From Adiantum capillus-veneris (Eukaryota > Streptophyta > Polypodiopsida > Polypodiales > Pteridaceae), in the NCBI GenBank assembly GCA_014529385.2, contig CM043970.1, positions 46,529,279 to 46,593,278 on the forward strand: a stretch of DNA of 64,000 nucleotides, read 5' to 3'. Of the stretch, positions 44,873 through 58,348 are shown piece after piece. Position 1 is the first letter of the stretch; each line of letters begins with the position of its first letter. Under the pieces are notes generated by a model, which was not told where the DNA came from, ran no database searches, and was given only the letters and a program-made list of their open reading frames with translations. A program made the position numbers and the translations under genes.

Positions 44873-47800
44873 GTGACTGGATTATAGACTCAGGGGCATC
44901 ACTTCATGTGTCTCCAAACAAGGAGTGGTTTACCTCTTATGTGACCACTAAAGATCATGTTCGGCTAGGCAATGGGTAGACATGTGAGATCTTAGGTGTT
45001 GGAGATGTTCAATTGAAGTTTCAGAATGGCTCTTCTTTCACGCTAAAAAATGTGAGACATGTTCCCGCAATTACAAAGAGCTTGATCAGCACAGGTTTAC
45101 TTGATGATGATGGCTACGTCACCACTTTTGGACAGAACATGTGGAAGATATCCAAGGGTTCTATGACAGTAGCACATGGAGTAAAGTCTGGAGGACTTTA
45201 CATGATTTATGTATCAAATGTCTCTAAAAATGTAATCAATGTAACCGAACAGCTGAACGTTTCTTGGTGGCATAGCCGGTTAGGACATATGTCCAAGAAG
45301 GGAATGGAAATCTTGTCTCGTTCTGGTTATTTGCCTGGCTTTTCATTTAATGATTTTGAATTCTGTGAACATTGTCTGTATGGTAAGCAAACACAGCAGT
45401 CACATAAGCATAGAAGCACTAGAAGAGATACACAGTTGGCACTTGTTCATAGTGATTTGTGTGGACCTATGCCTAACCTATCTCTAGGGGGAGCTTCTTA
45501 CTTTATGAAATTTATAGATGATTACTCGAGGAAAGTATGGGTTTACTTTCTCAAGCACAAGGATGAAGCGTTTAGTATTTTCAAAACGTTTGTGACACTT
45601 GTGGAGAATCAGAGTGGCAAGAAGCTTAAATGCTTATGCACTGACAATGGTGGAGTATGTTTCAAAGGCCTTTCAGGACTTTTGTGAGTCAAAAGGTATA
45701 AAACGTGAACTTACTGATCCTTACAATCCTCCTCAAAATGGTGTTTCTGAGAGGATGAATAGGACCATACAAGAGAAGTTTAGAAGTATGTTGTCTAATG
45801 CACAACTGCCAAATGGGTTTTGGGCTGAAGCTGTATCAACAGATGTTCATCTTATAAATAGATCTCCTAGCAAGGTTTTTCAGAAGGATTCAGTGGCAGA
45901 GATGGTATGGTCAGGCAAAATGCCCTCATACAAGCATCTCAGAGTCTTTGGCTGTGAGGCATATACTCACGTTCCAAAGGAATTTAGGAACAAACTTGAG
46001 CCAAAGAGTAGAAAGTGCATCTTTCTAGGCTATGGTAATTCTGGTGAGATGGGGTACAGACTTTGGGATCCCAAATCCAGAAAGGTTATCCGCAGCAATG
46101 ATGTTCACTTTAATGAAGCCAAATATCATTCTAAACAAGAGAGGGTTGAGGAGATTAGAAGAGTTGTCTTCCAAGAAGATGGACATGCACGTGCAAGACA
46201 AAATGTCAGGGCTCAAGAGGAGCAAGGACAAGATAGAGTGGAACCACAAGTTGTGGCTGAGCCTCAGCCACCTATTTTGCATAAATCGGGACGTATCTCA
46301 CGACCTCCTGATCAGTTTGTTCCATCTATGAACTATGTCATGTTGACTGATTGCAATGAGCCTTCATGTTACAAGGAAGCAGTGCAAATGAAGGACTCCG
46401 GGTATTGGCAATTGGCCATGCAGTCAGAGATGACAGCTCTGCATAAAAGCCAGACATGGAAGCTAGTTAAATTACCACAGGGCAAAAAGGCTCTACCTTG
46501 TAAATGGGTTTACAGGTATACGATCACCACTCATGATAGTCAGCCAAAGTACAAAGCAAGGCTTGTTGCCAAGGGCTTTAAGCAAGAACAAGGCATTGAC
46601 TTTGATGAAGTCTTCTCTCCGGTGGTCAAGATGACTACATTGAGATGCTTTCTTGCATTGGTTGCCATATTAGATTTGGTGTTGCACCAAATGGATGTCA
46701 AGACAGTGTTCTTGCATGGTGATTTAGATGTGGAAATTTACATGCAGCAGTCAGCCAGAAGGGTTTGTTGAGAAAGGCAAGGAAGATTTGGTATGCCAGT
46801 TGTTAAAGAGTCTTTATGGCTTAAAACAATCACCGAGGGCATGGTACGCTACAAACGTAGTGAGTTCGATCATTGTCTATATACAAAGAAGGCTAAGGAT
46901 GGCAGTTGGCTGATCCTTATTTTGTATGTGGATGACATGTTGATTGCTGGCAAGCACTTGGAAGAAATTTCAGCTTTGAAGTCAAAGATGGCAAAATCAT
47001 TTGACATGAAAGACATGGGTGAGGCAAGTCATATTCTTGGTATGCGCATTGAGAGAGACATATCAAAGAAGTTGATTTGGTTATCTCAAACAGATTATAT
47101 TGACAAGGTTTTGCAACGTTTCAATATGGAGAAGGGAAAGGCATTGAGTGTTCCATTGCCACCATATGTGAAACTTAGCAAACAAGATTGTCCTGTGTCT
47201 GAGGAAGAACAGGCTGAAATGGATAAGATTCCATATGCGTCTCCAGTGTGTAGTTTGATGTATGCAATGATTGCTACTCACCCAGACATTCCATTTGTAG
47301 TGGGATTAGTAAGTCGATACATGTCAAACCCAGGCAAGAAACATTGGGAGGCAGTGAAAGGAATATTGAGATACCTGAAAGCTACAAAGAGTATGCGTAT
47401 ATGCTATGGGAGTCAGGAGCTAAGTGTAAAGGGTTTTACAGACTCAGATTATGCAGGTGACTTAGACAACCGAAGGTCTACTTCAGGGTATGTCTTTACA
47501 TTGGCTGGTGGAGCAGTATCATGGTGTTCTAGATTACAAGATTGTGTTACTCAGTCTACTACAGAGGCTGAATATGTTGCAGCATTAGAGGCATGCAAAG
47601 AATCAATTTGGCTTAATCGACTAGTAACAGATTTGGGAATCAAAGAAGAGATGCATGTGTTATATTGTGATAGTCAGAGTGCTATACAATTGGCTCGCAA
47701 TCCAGTTTATCACTCAAAGACAAACCATGTGGATGTGAAGTATCATTTCATCAGGGAAATGCTCAAGGATAAGCAAATTCAGCTTGTCAAAGTTCACACC

Positions 47801-47884
47801 ACTGAAAATCCTGCTGATCTACTTACAAAAGGACTTCCCTCAAAGAGCTTTGCGCATTTTCGCAAGCAGTTAGGTGTAAGGTAG
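44872..47884 (+). pseudogene. copia pol of element D, frameshifted
   Basis: Protease DWIIDSGASLHV at about 44875-44910; TAG at 44977; integrase zinc region and core (WWHSRLGHMSKKGME, HSDLCGP, FIDDYS); a shift near 45650 where the D-N-G-G-E motif lost two bases; QNGVSERMNR near 45735. RT follows (KWVYRY, FSPVVKMTTLR, QMDVKTVFLHGDL). Shifts near 46750 and 46840 lie around LLKSLYGLKQSPRAWY, with some sequence missing. Then LYVDDMLIAG near 46924 and RNase H (FTDSDYAGDLDNRRSTSGY, TTEAEYVA, HVDVKYHFIRE) to 47884. Domain order is complete but the frame is not. Confidence 0.92.
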
Positions 47885-47973
47885 TACATCACTTCTCTAC
47901 ATCTCTTGTATATTAGCTTGTATAGTAGCTTCTCTCACACTTAAAGTACCACATTGGACTTTAAGTGGGAGGT

Positions 47974-48158
47974 TGTTGGGGTATAAAGCCCAATGTGGTC
48001 GCCCAGGTAAGTGGGCGGGCCGCTAGGTATGTACACATATTCTTTTGTAAAAATCTAATAACTATGCTCTACACATTACAGTAGAGCGAGTTCACCATAT
48101 CGTCGTGCTCTTCTTCTCACACTCTCTCTCGCGTCGCACTTCCGCTCGTACTCCTTTA
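47974..48158 (+). repeat. 3' LTR of copia D (185 bp)
   Basis: TGTTGGGGTATAAAGCCC...CTCCTTTA. The final CA has become TA. The TSD ctata follows at 48159-48163. Confidence 0.92.
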
Positions 48159-48163
48159 CTATA

Positions 48164-48215
48164 TATAGGTATGGTTGGGTGGTTATTGGCATGTCTATCT
48201 CCCTATGGTCTTTCA
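48164..48215 (+). repeat. 5' LTR of element E, right piece
   Basis: tataggtatggttgggtgg...tatggtctttca. It completes the LTR begun at 42793 and is identical by eye to the end of 53250-53414. Confidence 0.92.
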
Positions 48216-48216
48216 C

Positions 48217-48230
48217 TGGTATTAGAGCTC
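48217..48230 (+). other. PBS of element E
   Basis: tggtattagagctc, one base after the LTR end: initiator-Met type with one C-to-T change. Confidence 0.88.
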
Positions 48231-48266
48231 AGGGGGGGACGGGAGAGCTATGGAGGAAGGGGAAGG

Positions 48267-48298
<32 letters not shown>

Positions 48299-50507
48299 GC
48301 AACATGAGACATGGCCTCCCTCTCTTTGGAGTCGTCTCTCTCTCCTTCATTTTCAGCAGCAATCTGTGCAGTGCATGGTCTTGCATGATCATGCAAGCTG
48401 TGGTGTTCAAGGTCGGGGACGAGGCACACCGTGTGTGCAGGATCTCTTCCTAGGCGGGGCAGCCAAAACGACAACGGCATGTGCAGAGGGACTTAGTCAA
48501 GGAGTGAAGCAACACCGAGCAGCATGAAATCATGCGCTCTCTGTCTTTTTGCATTCGCGTTGGTCTGGAGCTTTCTCATCACAGGGCGGATGCCGGGTGA
48601 GCACCACACCTCACGGGGTGAGCTCTTCTCTGATGCGCACGAGATTTGCCATCGTTTTGCACTGTAGAAGGAGCTTTGCTCCATACTTGGGCGCCCAACC
48701 TAAGGGTTGGCCCTTAGGATTCAAAAAAAATATGTATCAAGGGAGGATTCCCATGGGCCGGCTCTCCCCCCATCCTCTTCTTGGATGATTTGATGAGGTT
48801 GTCCAGACACAGTGTTGCGAAATTCTTGCAACCACAGCAAACTCTGAAAATTTTATAGATATGCAGCGATACATTCTTACACAATTGTGCAAGATGAACA
48901 AAGTTCCATGCCAAGCAAGGCTTCATCAACACTGGTGATCAATCACCATTTTAATCGACCACAACTATGCAAGGATGGTGTAGGTCCTCAAGGCTGCATG
49001 CACGGACCATGCAACAAACACTTGAGCTTTGGCAAGGCGTCAAGCTCGAGAACAACATGCCGTACGCATATGTGAAGATCACATGGTTACAAGATGCAAA
49101 AAATGTCCCAAAGGCCATTTCCTTATGAATTCAGCAAGGAAAATTGCATGAGGCATGGCCTAGAAACGTGCCACAATCAAAGTTATACAATCACGATGTG
49201 TTTTTTCCAACGGCATGCCAAGACGACATCATGAATTCATAAGGTACGAAGTCAATTTTTCATTTTTCATTAAGATATGGCATGCAACGATAATGTGTGC
49301 ACTCTACATACTCGAAGCACACAAGCACGGCTCGCACAGAATCAAGGTCAGTTTGACAAGCATAGTGCTTGAGTACGACTAAGTCTTGATTAGAAGCATG
49401 GCTTCTTGTCAATACCTCGCTAGTGCATGCTCATTCGAGGTTACATTTTGCGGCAAAGGCAACACATCAATTCTTTACACTCTGAAGGAGATCGGCCTGG
49501 CGCGCTGCTCGACTTCATGACGGGTGCAAAGTTGCTTGGCATGGCCGTTTCTTTGACACCATTCATAGAAGTCGGCAGCGAATAATTACTACATGACACT
49601 AATAGCAGATTACAATCTGAGGATGTTGGACAAGGTCAATTATCTGTACATGCTCGCCAAGGTCGCTATGAGAAGTGGTAGCATCCACAGTGGGTCGACT
49701 GCGATATATCATGCAAAGACAAGACTTCAAGTTTCGCATATGCTATGAGCATACAAAATGGGGACACTTGTACCGATGTCTGCACATTTTTCCACCAGAC
49801 GAGGGTGTATAGGATGCAAGCGAAATACCCAAAAACTTGCCACAAGTGGGCGACAAGGTTTGTCCATTTCAAGTTATGTTTGTTTTTGTCTATGTTTTAC
49901 GTTTCATTTTGGGCAAGGTCTCTTTGTTGTGCAAAGCAAAGTGCTTAGGCAGCCTCCATACAAAGCAATTGTATAAAGCAAAGTGCTTTGCCTATCTTCA
50001 TGTGAAGCACGACTTCTCTTATGTGCCATAGTATTATCGATTGACTTTGGATCAATGATAATGGCACACATATTTGGCACTATGTGGATATAAGCTCATA
50101 GTTTACGCGCATTGTGATGTATCCATGCCAGTGTCATCGTGCAAGGCACGTATACCAAGGGCTCACATGGTTGAGACTGTCATTGAAGCCAAGGGCTTAC
50201 TATTCTATTTTTTGCTATTTATGCATGCCGTACTAGTCGGCTGGACGTATGAGTAACTGATATCTTAAAACATTTTTTTATGTTATTCACAGGAAAGGTG
50301 CCGCATTTCAAGTTACCTTGATACAATCACAGTCACATACAAGGACAGTGCATCTCGATGTGGCTTAGGGTACCTCTCTCTACGAGGGCGTGGTACACGT
50401 ACACAGTTGTACGCTTATAGGATAAGTTAAGACACATACATGGTCTGCACGACATCATATGCATGGGACATACAACACATTCAAATAAAGGGTTTTCCTC
50501 AGCCCAA

Positions 50508-50586
<79 letters not shown>

Positions 50587-53249
50587 CCCAAATTCTATGC
50601 GGGAAAGGTGTAACTAGGAATGATTTTATTGCAATCTTCTATGTCAATATGGTAATAGGAAGTTCTACGAGCCAACAAGAAGGGCTACGAGCCAGCAGGA
50701 AGGGCTAAGAGCCATCTATTACCACCTATTTTGGCATGGCTAAGAGCCATCTGTTTGTAGTCCATTAGTGATGGAACAATTCTATTTTGTTGAGTACCTA
50801 TCGATTGTAATAGACAAGCAAGAGTCTTACCATTAGCAAATTGTGGGGCATTCTTTTCAAGCTACACACTTTACGTGCGAATGTCAACTTGAGTTGTGAA
50901 ACTCGTAAGGGTTTATCTCTACCAAGGTGTATAGAAGATGCCAGCATTTTTTACAGCACGACTATTCACAAAAAACCAAGATCGTGGATTTTTAGGTGTG
51001 AACAAGATTTAGTTGTGATTACAACTACAACTTCAATGGAGCTCATATTAGCACTAAGAGTGCCTATATGAGTAACCTTTGGGGTACGACCCAGCGCGTG
51101 ATTACTAAATCACTTAGTATGGATTGATGGTCAAGTTTTGGAACCTTAACACTTGCATTTTCAAGGAAAGAAGTCCCCAAACTGCCACGGGGTATTGGAA
51201 ATATTTCAAATTCAAAAGTAATGAAATGCCACGGGAAAACCCAAGGGGGTCACGAACAAGGCCAAGGGTTGTGGCTGCTCGTTGAGCAGTTTTCATGCAG
51301 CATTTAACCAAGAGGTTTGACAATGTTGCTTTAAACCAAGGGGTCTTAATTGCAAAGGCAACACCCAAGGTTACATGTGCAATACTTCTTGCATTTCACT
51401 AATTTTCAATTAGTGTTCCTAGGCCTTTGCATGCGAAAAATTTGGGCAGGTGCCTTTCTCTACGGATAAGTGAAAACTATGTTCAACCTCCAGGTACGCA
51501 TCTGATTTGGTTTTGTTTCTCTTTTATTGATTTTCCATGTAGAATGCATGAACTACGTTTTCATTCATTTTTTCTCTTAAGAGAAATGACACGGTCATCT
51601 AAGAGCCAAGCAGTTTGGGCTATGGTGTCCAACATAAGTTCCTACATTATGCAGTTGTAGACCCACTTGTAGGGTTTATTTGGCACATGTTGTCACATGG
51701 GATACAACATGGTCTAGGGACTCAAGGAGTTTGGTTTAGCCAGTGTGGAGCAAGACTAATGAGGTCCCTCTCACTCCCGTCGTAGAGTGTTTGCAGTTAC
51801 CTCCACACACAAGTACATCTTGTACTTGTAGGATGTTCTTTTTTCAGACATCCTTCATTGAGACATATTCCACATGTGGCGAATATGAGTCTCTGGGACT
51901 GACACTGGCACCCACTATTTCACGTATGTGTCACAACAAAGTCCCTAGGTGCTGGTCAAATGTGTTTCCAAAACCATTTTCAACACGACGTATCAGGAGC
52001 AATTTTCGTGGCCAGAAATTGTCGGAATCTTAGAATGGCTTGTTCAGGTACAAGTACTGCTAAACAACATTACATATGGTTGTTTATACATATAGCAAGG
52101 CTTTGAGTTGTTAATGAAAAAGTCTCATTGTTTGTCCCTAGAAGTGATTAAGGTTTCACCTTCTATTATGGTTCAAACATTTTAGCACGGCTTGTAAATG
52201 ATTGCAACGGACAATATTTAGTTTCTTTTCCTAACTATTTACATTCCTCTTTAATGTGTGCTATGAGCATCACATTTGGCATAATTATTGGTAAAGATAA
52301 TCATGGATATATAGGTTCGGATCTGTTTTTTGCTAAATGCATGCAGACTAGGTGTTATGGGCCCTAGTGTTTAGCAAAGGCTGATTTGGAGCGGCATGCA
52401 TATTCATCACATCCGTTGCTTATGAAGCATTTTGCACTCTATGTGCAGTATCTCTATGAGATTACTTTTGGGTCTACTAATCACCAATAGAGGTCATGGC
52501 TCGATTTGGGTGTTTGTGGATTTTTCAAGTTAACCACGATGTTTATTCCAGACATTGTTGATTCCTCAGCAATGTTATACGATATTGTGATCCCCCTTTA
52601 CCAGTCATATGGGAAGTTTGTCTGTAAACCATGGGGGAAACACACCTCAATACTATTAGTTATCCAAGGGGATAGGCAGATTACAAAGTGTAACCTTGTG
52701 CTAAAGGATATGCAAAGTGCGTACATTAGCACCAAGCAATCCAATTAATAAGCATTTATTGCTCTACTTGGAGTTTTCTTACCATCATATAAAGCGTGTT
52801 TGCGACTAGGTTTAGTTTCTTCATGTATAAGTTAGGTTCTCAACCTCGAACACTAGTTATGGTGGGGTTGTTTACTGATGAAATTTGAGAACAAATCAAA
52901 GACTTACACTTGGCTAATGAGTTATGTCAGCAAGTTACCTTCATGGAAAGTAAAAAGCGATACTCTTTCAGGTTGTGATAACTCGTTTAGCATGCTCATG
53001 TGCGTTCTAAATGGAGTCTACACTATGATTGGATTGGAACCGGTAACACAAGATGGTTGCAAATGGACAACAATATGCAAAATTAAGATGTTATTCTTGA
53101 TTTTATTGGACCTCCTACTGCACCAGGTTTTTGTCAAACAAACACCTGGATCCATGAGGGATACCACTGTGGAAAAACATTAGTGTTCTTATGAAGATCC
53201 TACCACTTCTGTTTTCGGGGACAAAAACGCTTCTCCAAGGGGGGAGTAA
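48231..53249 (+). other. Non-coding internal domain of element E
   Basis: About 5 kb. It holds a (CT)14 run at 48268-48295, a (CT)36 run at 50511-50583 and short imperfect repeats of gggctaagagccat between 50660 and 50750. Open frames up to 140 codons exist (48105-48527 spans the LTR and CT run), but none has a motif. I recognise no captured gene. Confidence 0.75.
50511..50583. repeat. (TC)36 microsatellite
   Basis: Perfect run, one of the longest in the window. Confidence 0.96.
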
Positions 53250-53414
53250 TGTCATGCCAGGGGTAGGACTATAGGAGGGCACGGCCCTGGCCAAGGGCAG
53301 AGGGATACACATGCGGTACAGGGGCTTTATATAGCTAAGAGCCAGAGGGCCAAGGGTCTATATATAGGTATGGTTGGGTGGTTATTGGCATGTCTATCTC
53401 CCTATGGTCTTTCA
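53250..53414 (+). repeat. 3' LTR of element E (165 bp)
   Basis: TGTCATGCCAGGGGTAGG...GGTCTTTCA. It carries two TATA-like stretches (tttatatagc, ctatatatagg). The TSD tcata follows at 53415-53419. Confidence 0.93.
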
Positions 53415-53419
53415 TCATA

Positions 53420-55649
53420 CCCCTGAAAATACCACTCCTAGAGACACAATCAGTGTTGTAACTCAGCAACAAATCTTCTCAAGAATATTATCTCTCCATG
53501 AACAAAAGAGAAAGATGTCGAAAACCCCAAATAAGTTAGTTGTACTAAATTTTCTTGGGTGTTCAAAAGAGATCCCCTACTTTGAGGTGCTCTTAGGCTA
53601 TTCATGTCATCTCTTGAATTAGTTACTTGTTAGCTAGTCCATGCCTACTTGCTACCGCAGAAATTTTCATCTATATTGGTTGCACCTTCTCCATAGAGCC
53701 AATGATTTAAAATGGTCGTTGCTATATACATATAAAATTATCACAAGCCAATCGACCAGCCTCAATTCTTTTTTAACACAGTAGATGATGTTATACCCAA
53801 AGCATAAACAATGATGCAGTGGAAAGAATTCCATTGTACTAGCACATCATGCATGCATGTCAAAAAATAGAGAGATAAACACTTGGCTTTCAACGACTAA
53901 TGCAATAGTTTGAGCCATGTCATACGTGCCATGCATGATTTGTATTGGCATAGATCTACATCACAATTTGTTGTTGCCAAACATAACTTCGAGCTTATAT
54001 CTTGTTATTGAAAATTTGCCAAACTTGTGTGCCATTATCCTTGATCCTAAGTCATCCGATAGTACTTTGGCATGAAATAGAAGTCTTTCTTCTCATTAAA
54101 CTGTCAAAGCACTTGCTTTGCACATCAGGAAAATCATGTCCAATTTAAAAGTTAAATACAAAAAACAAGAAAAACTTGAAATTGGATAACCTTATCGCCT
54201 CTCCATGGCAAGTGATCCTGAAATTCAGAAGGAGACGCGCGTTTGAGAGTGAACTTCACTTTGTGTTTGTCGTCCTTGTGCTTGAAGCTAGCTCATAGCC
54301 ATCTATGTTAATGAATGTGGATCATAGCCATGTATACTGAGAAATTTAGAGTTGTCGATTGTACCTTGTGTGCCCTCGTGGCTTGTTGGTTCATACTGAC
54401 CTCCAAGAAACATTAGGTAGACATATTGCCAAGTTTCCCCAATCTCAATAGACGAGTTTTCAAAGGTACTTGGAAACGGGTGCTTGCAAGCAGTATTGGG
54501 CAGGTATGCTTTGTTTATGCAATTATTGTCAATACCTTTATGCTTCCACTGTTGTATCCTACTCGACAAGATCGACAATTGTCGGGGTTAATTTTCTTCT
54601 GACTCTGTTTAATATGGCAATGCCATAAGCTTCATCGAGCAAGGATCAACGAATTTAGTTGGCTATCAATTTTTTTGGCCATATCTCTTTCCTATGTCCT
54701 CTTTGTGATAACAAGCGGCGGGGAAAAGTAAGGCTTCCACGAGCACGGCTCTATATCTATATATATGCATTGGGTGCATGGTCACTCCAAAAAACTATAT
54801 AGCTTGCCGAAGTATGGGCAAAGTAAATACAAAGCACATTGGAAGTACATTGACATCCATCGCTATGGGTTGAATCCAATGTCGACAACCATACCACAAG
54901 GTGTTATTATTTTCGATGCCAAGGGCGGTGATTCCTAAAATTGGTCAATACGTTAAATTTAAATTTCAAGTTTTGAACTTATTTACTCTTGCACATATTT
55001 TTTTACAATGCCAAATTGACAAGCAAAGGTTGCTTTGATCAAGTAGAGTTTGGTAGTTAGATGCAGTTGGATAGCTAAGCTTCTTATGCTATCTCTGTCA
55101 ATATTGAGAAATCCAAGGATTCTCAATAAGATGTATGCTTTGACAAGGCACGCTTGCCAATAATGGGTTGATCATGTCCGTGTTTGACTGCATTGAGGTT
55201 AGACAACTTGCCTAGGAGCCATGTCCTAGAAAATCTGAACTCCAAAGTAGAGAGAAAGATGTACGCCGGTTTCTTGCATTTCCATCACTGGTCGTCCCTT
55301 GTTCATGTTAGTAGACATAAGTCCGATCAATCTTCCCAATCCTTGCTTTGCCCTAAAAGCATGTACATGTCAAAATTTTGAAGCTTTGAGAATCTTGTTG
55401 ATCCTATCACCCCTTGCCGCATAGGCAAAATGTAAATAACTAATATCTAATTCTCCTAAATGATTTTCTCATGTTAAACTGATCATTTAATATGGGGAAG
55501 TAACAGGGGAGAAAAAGCTGGAATATTGGTAAGGTTGGCAGACGGATCACAGTAGGGATCCAAAGAAGGGAAAATAGGGATCCAAAGTGGGGCCATCTGC
55601 AAAAGAGAATTGTGCATTAATGGTGCTTCAAAGACCTTAGGGTTTATCC
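53420..55649. other. No gene seen
   Basis: AT-rich DNA. The first 200 bp should continue the interrupted gag of element F on the minus strand. A partly open frame is there, but no motif is strong enough to confirm it. The remainder has no recognised feature. Confidence 0.5.
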
Positions 55650-57046
55650 CATTAAGACTTCCAAAAAGCTTAGGTTCCAAGATTAAATGAAATGCTCAAA
55701 GGTCAAGCCTTAGTGAAATTTGGATTCTTGTGGGAAGACTCAAAAGTCTTCCCACATCCCTATCAAGGAGGGGACGGGCCATTTTTGTGGGGATGAGAGA
55801 GAAACACACACACATACTCTTCCAAGCTCCCTTTACACAAAGGGCATAGTGAAAACATGTCAGGCTCCTAGGCCAGTTGCCCCCAAGGTGCATTCAAATA
55901 CTATTGGATGGCCATAGAGGTGGACCAATGAGAATTAGGCTAGAGTAAATTCAGTTTAATTCATTGAAAAAACTTGATAAAAGAACCAATATAAATTAAG
56001 CTCTCTAGAAGACTCTTGGACAGTCTACCAAGGGGTCCAATGAGCCTTCAACAACCCAATGGCTTGCCTCATTCCTATTGGCTAGAAGACTAAGGGGTCC
56101 AATGAGAGTTTAATTGAATTATTTAAATACCTAAAGATCTCATAAAAGGGGAAAGGGGGACTCGTGTCACAAGGCTAGCAATTGTGCTTCTAATTTCCTA
56201 TTGGCTAAGCTTGGCATGAGCCAATGAGGGGCCAGTAAGAGGAATTAGCAAGAGGGGTCGACCGAGAGAGAGAGAGAGAGAGGGGGGGGGGGGGGGGGGG
56301 GGGGGGCTGATTTTTGCAAGGCATTATCACACACACACTCACACAAACTCATGTGTGAAGTAAAGAAGACTATCTCCTTCTCAAGCTTTAATGGAAAGCT
56401 CATCATCTACTCCAAGCTTGTGAGAAGGGAGGCCTACACCAACAACTCTTGGCTTTGTGATGCAAATCCAACACAGAGCCAAGCTTCAATGCATGCTCAT
56501 CTCCTCTACCATGCTAATTACTAAGCTATGTTAAGCTATTAAGAGTGATTATGTGACGAGATATACTTCTTTCTTGTAAGAATACTTCTTCTTCCTCTCG
56601 ATCTACTCTCATACCCCGCTAGCTCTCACCATCTTCGAAGGTGTGAGAGGTCTTGGGTCTGAGACCGTAAGGGAATTGATGTTGTGTTTTCAAGTGTAAG
56701 CTTGGTGCTTGAAGCTTCCATCTTCATTGCACAAGCAAGTTATTGAAGGAACACAAAGTATTGTATTGTAAAATGTCTCCCTTGATGGGGGAAACCTATA
56801 ATATAAAGCCTTTTGGAGGGGGGACCGGCTCCATGTAAATCCGGTCCTCAACTGTTGTCAATAGCTTAATTTCTCTCTCTTTTTGAAGTATTGTTCATGC
56901 CAATCTAACTAAGTGTTATGCTTTTGTTGCTCTCTCCATCCAAGCACTCTTGCTATGCTCATTTAGGAATCTATTCTTAATGAAATGCTCACTATGCCTA
57001 TGTTATTTTCCGCTACACACAAGTTACTAGACCATTAAATGTTACA
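55650..57046 (+). repeat. LTR1 of the 55.6-kb element (1397 bp)
   Basis: Matches 58349-59306 over its first ~720 and last ~260 bp. It contains (GA)n plus a G25 run at 56263-56306 that is only a short gagagaggggg in LTR2. Confidence 0.88.
56263..56306. repeat. (GA)n followed by G25
   Basis: Homopolymer next to a dinucleotide run, on the purine strand; mirror of the C30/(TC)29 tract at 6925. Length may be unreliable. Confidence 0.9.
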
Positions 57047-57047
57047 T

Positions 57048-57060
57048 TGGTATCAGAGCA
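57048..57060 (+). other. PBS of the 55.6-kb element
   Basis: tggtatcagagca, one base after the LTR end. Confidence 0.92.
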
Positions 57061-58348
57061 CAAGGTTTCTCTTTTCTTGCTCAAGAAGAGAGGTCCTCAA
57101 GCTGACTATAAATGGTGGTATTATTAATTGCAATTGAGTAAGTAGAATAGGGATTTTTCAGCCTTGCAGTGTGCCTGCTTCGTGCAGATAACAAGGCATC
57201 ACCGTCAAGAGCTATGGTATTTATAGTGGAGTCCTACGGGGCTTGACTACGACTTAACCACTATTGAGCTATTAGAAGCTTGCGGTACTTTTTTGGTGGT
57301 GAAAGACCCTCACTTCTATTCCTTGCAATTAATGATATTTGAGCCACAAGTACAGGAGCTCGAGTGCTTTTCTAAAGGGAGGAGTAGCAACTAGGGCTTG
57401 AAGTGTCAAAGTATCTTAAGTATTTTACACCTAAAGATCAAAGTTTCTATAGCCACACTCAATACAAATAATATATACATGTTTTCTTAGTTCCCTATTG
57501 TCCTTTATGTTCATAAGGAGCCATGGAGCATGTCAAAAGAATAATACATCTCTTACCAAGGGAAATCTTGGGGACAAAAATGAAGTGTTAAATACAGCAA
57601 ACATGAAAAAATTGGGTTCAACATTATGACTTGTAGAATCCCATAGAAACTATTCAATATCTAGCCAAATTTGATCCTTATGACTAGATATGATTACTAC
57701 CTACAAAATGCATGTAGTTGTTACAAGAAACTAACAATATTGAAAAAGCTATACTTGATATACTAGAATGTTTCGTTTTCTTCTATAATTGAAAAAATCA
57801 ACCATCGTTGTGTACTATGCAAAATAGGGTATTAGGTGCCCCAAAACTCAAGGAATGTTAGCTATATGTTACAATATGCGACATAGAAAATCAAAAATGC
57901 ATTTGGATATCATGAAATCAACCAAAAAAATCATAGAAGAGCTAAAATTGGTTGAAAAACAGGATTTGACAATTTTTGTAATTTGGTCATAACTTACAAC
58001 TTTAATATTTATTTCTCCCTAGAAGCATCAGAACATGTTGAGGACTACTAAAGGTAGTTCTCTAGCATTATAGACCTCACAAACATGAATTCTAGAGTGG
58101 TATAGTTGCAAAAAGTTGAAAAAAGCCAAAAATAGGACCCGTTTTTTCACACAATATAGGTTGTGAGATGTTGTGCAAGGACAATGTTAAAGATGGAATT
58201 GATATTCCAAAAAAATGTCGAGTTTTTTTCAGCTCATGAGACAACTTTCTAGATAGATAGCACCTCAAAATCCATTTTGAAACTCTTGACATAATTCAAG
58301 GAAAATGGTCACTTAACAGGACATAAAAGTGTCCCATTACCAACCTAG
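57061..58348 (+). other. Internal domain, non-coding
   Basis: AT-rich, no open frame with a motif on either strand. A weak purine stretch (aggacataaaagtg) occurs shortly before LTR2. Confidence 0.7.

Larger units (their letters stand above)
42904..48158 (+). mobile_element. Ty1/copia element D, inserted in the LTR of element E
   Basis: LTRs 42904-43095 and 47974-48158, PBS 43098-43111, leader, gag, pol in copia order, a purine tract (aagtgggaggt) before the 3' LTR and a perfect TSD ctata. LTRs differ by about nine sites plus a 7-bp indel. gag lacks its N-terminus and pol has several frameshifts, so the copy is defective. The insertion splits a TATA-like ctatatatagg in the host LTR. Confidence 0.95.
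42793..53414 (+). mobile_element. Non-autonomous LTR element E, about 5.4 kb, non-coding
   Basis: Terminal repeats are 42793-42903 plus 48164-48215 (split by copia D) and 53250-53414. There is a PBS at 48217-48230, a polypurine tract ccaaggggggagtaa just before 53250, and a perfect 5-bp TSD (tcata). The 5-kb internal domain (48216-53249) shows no gag or pol motif on either strand and only small open frames. LTRs differ at about eight sites over 165 bp. The element must have relied on proteins from another element. Confidence 0.9.

Noticed and set aside
48105-48527. 140-codon plus-strand frame across LTR and (CT)n
   Set aside because: Begins in the 3' LTR of D, crosses the E LTR and PBS and a microsatellite; cannot be a host gene.
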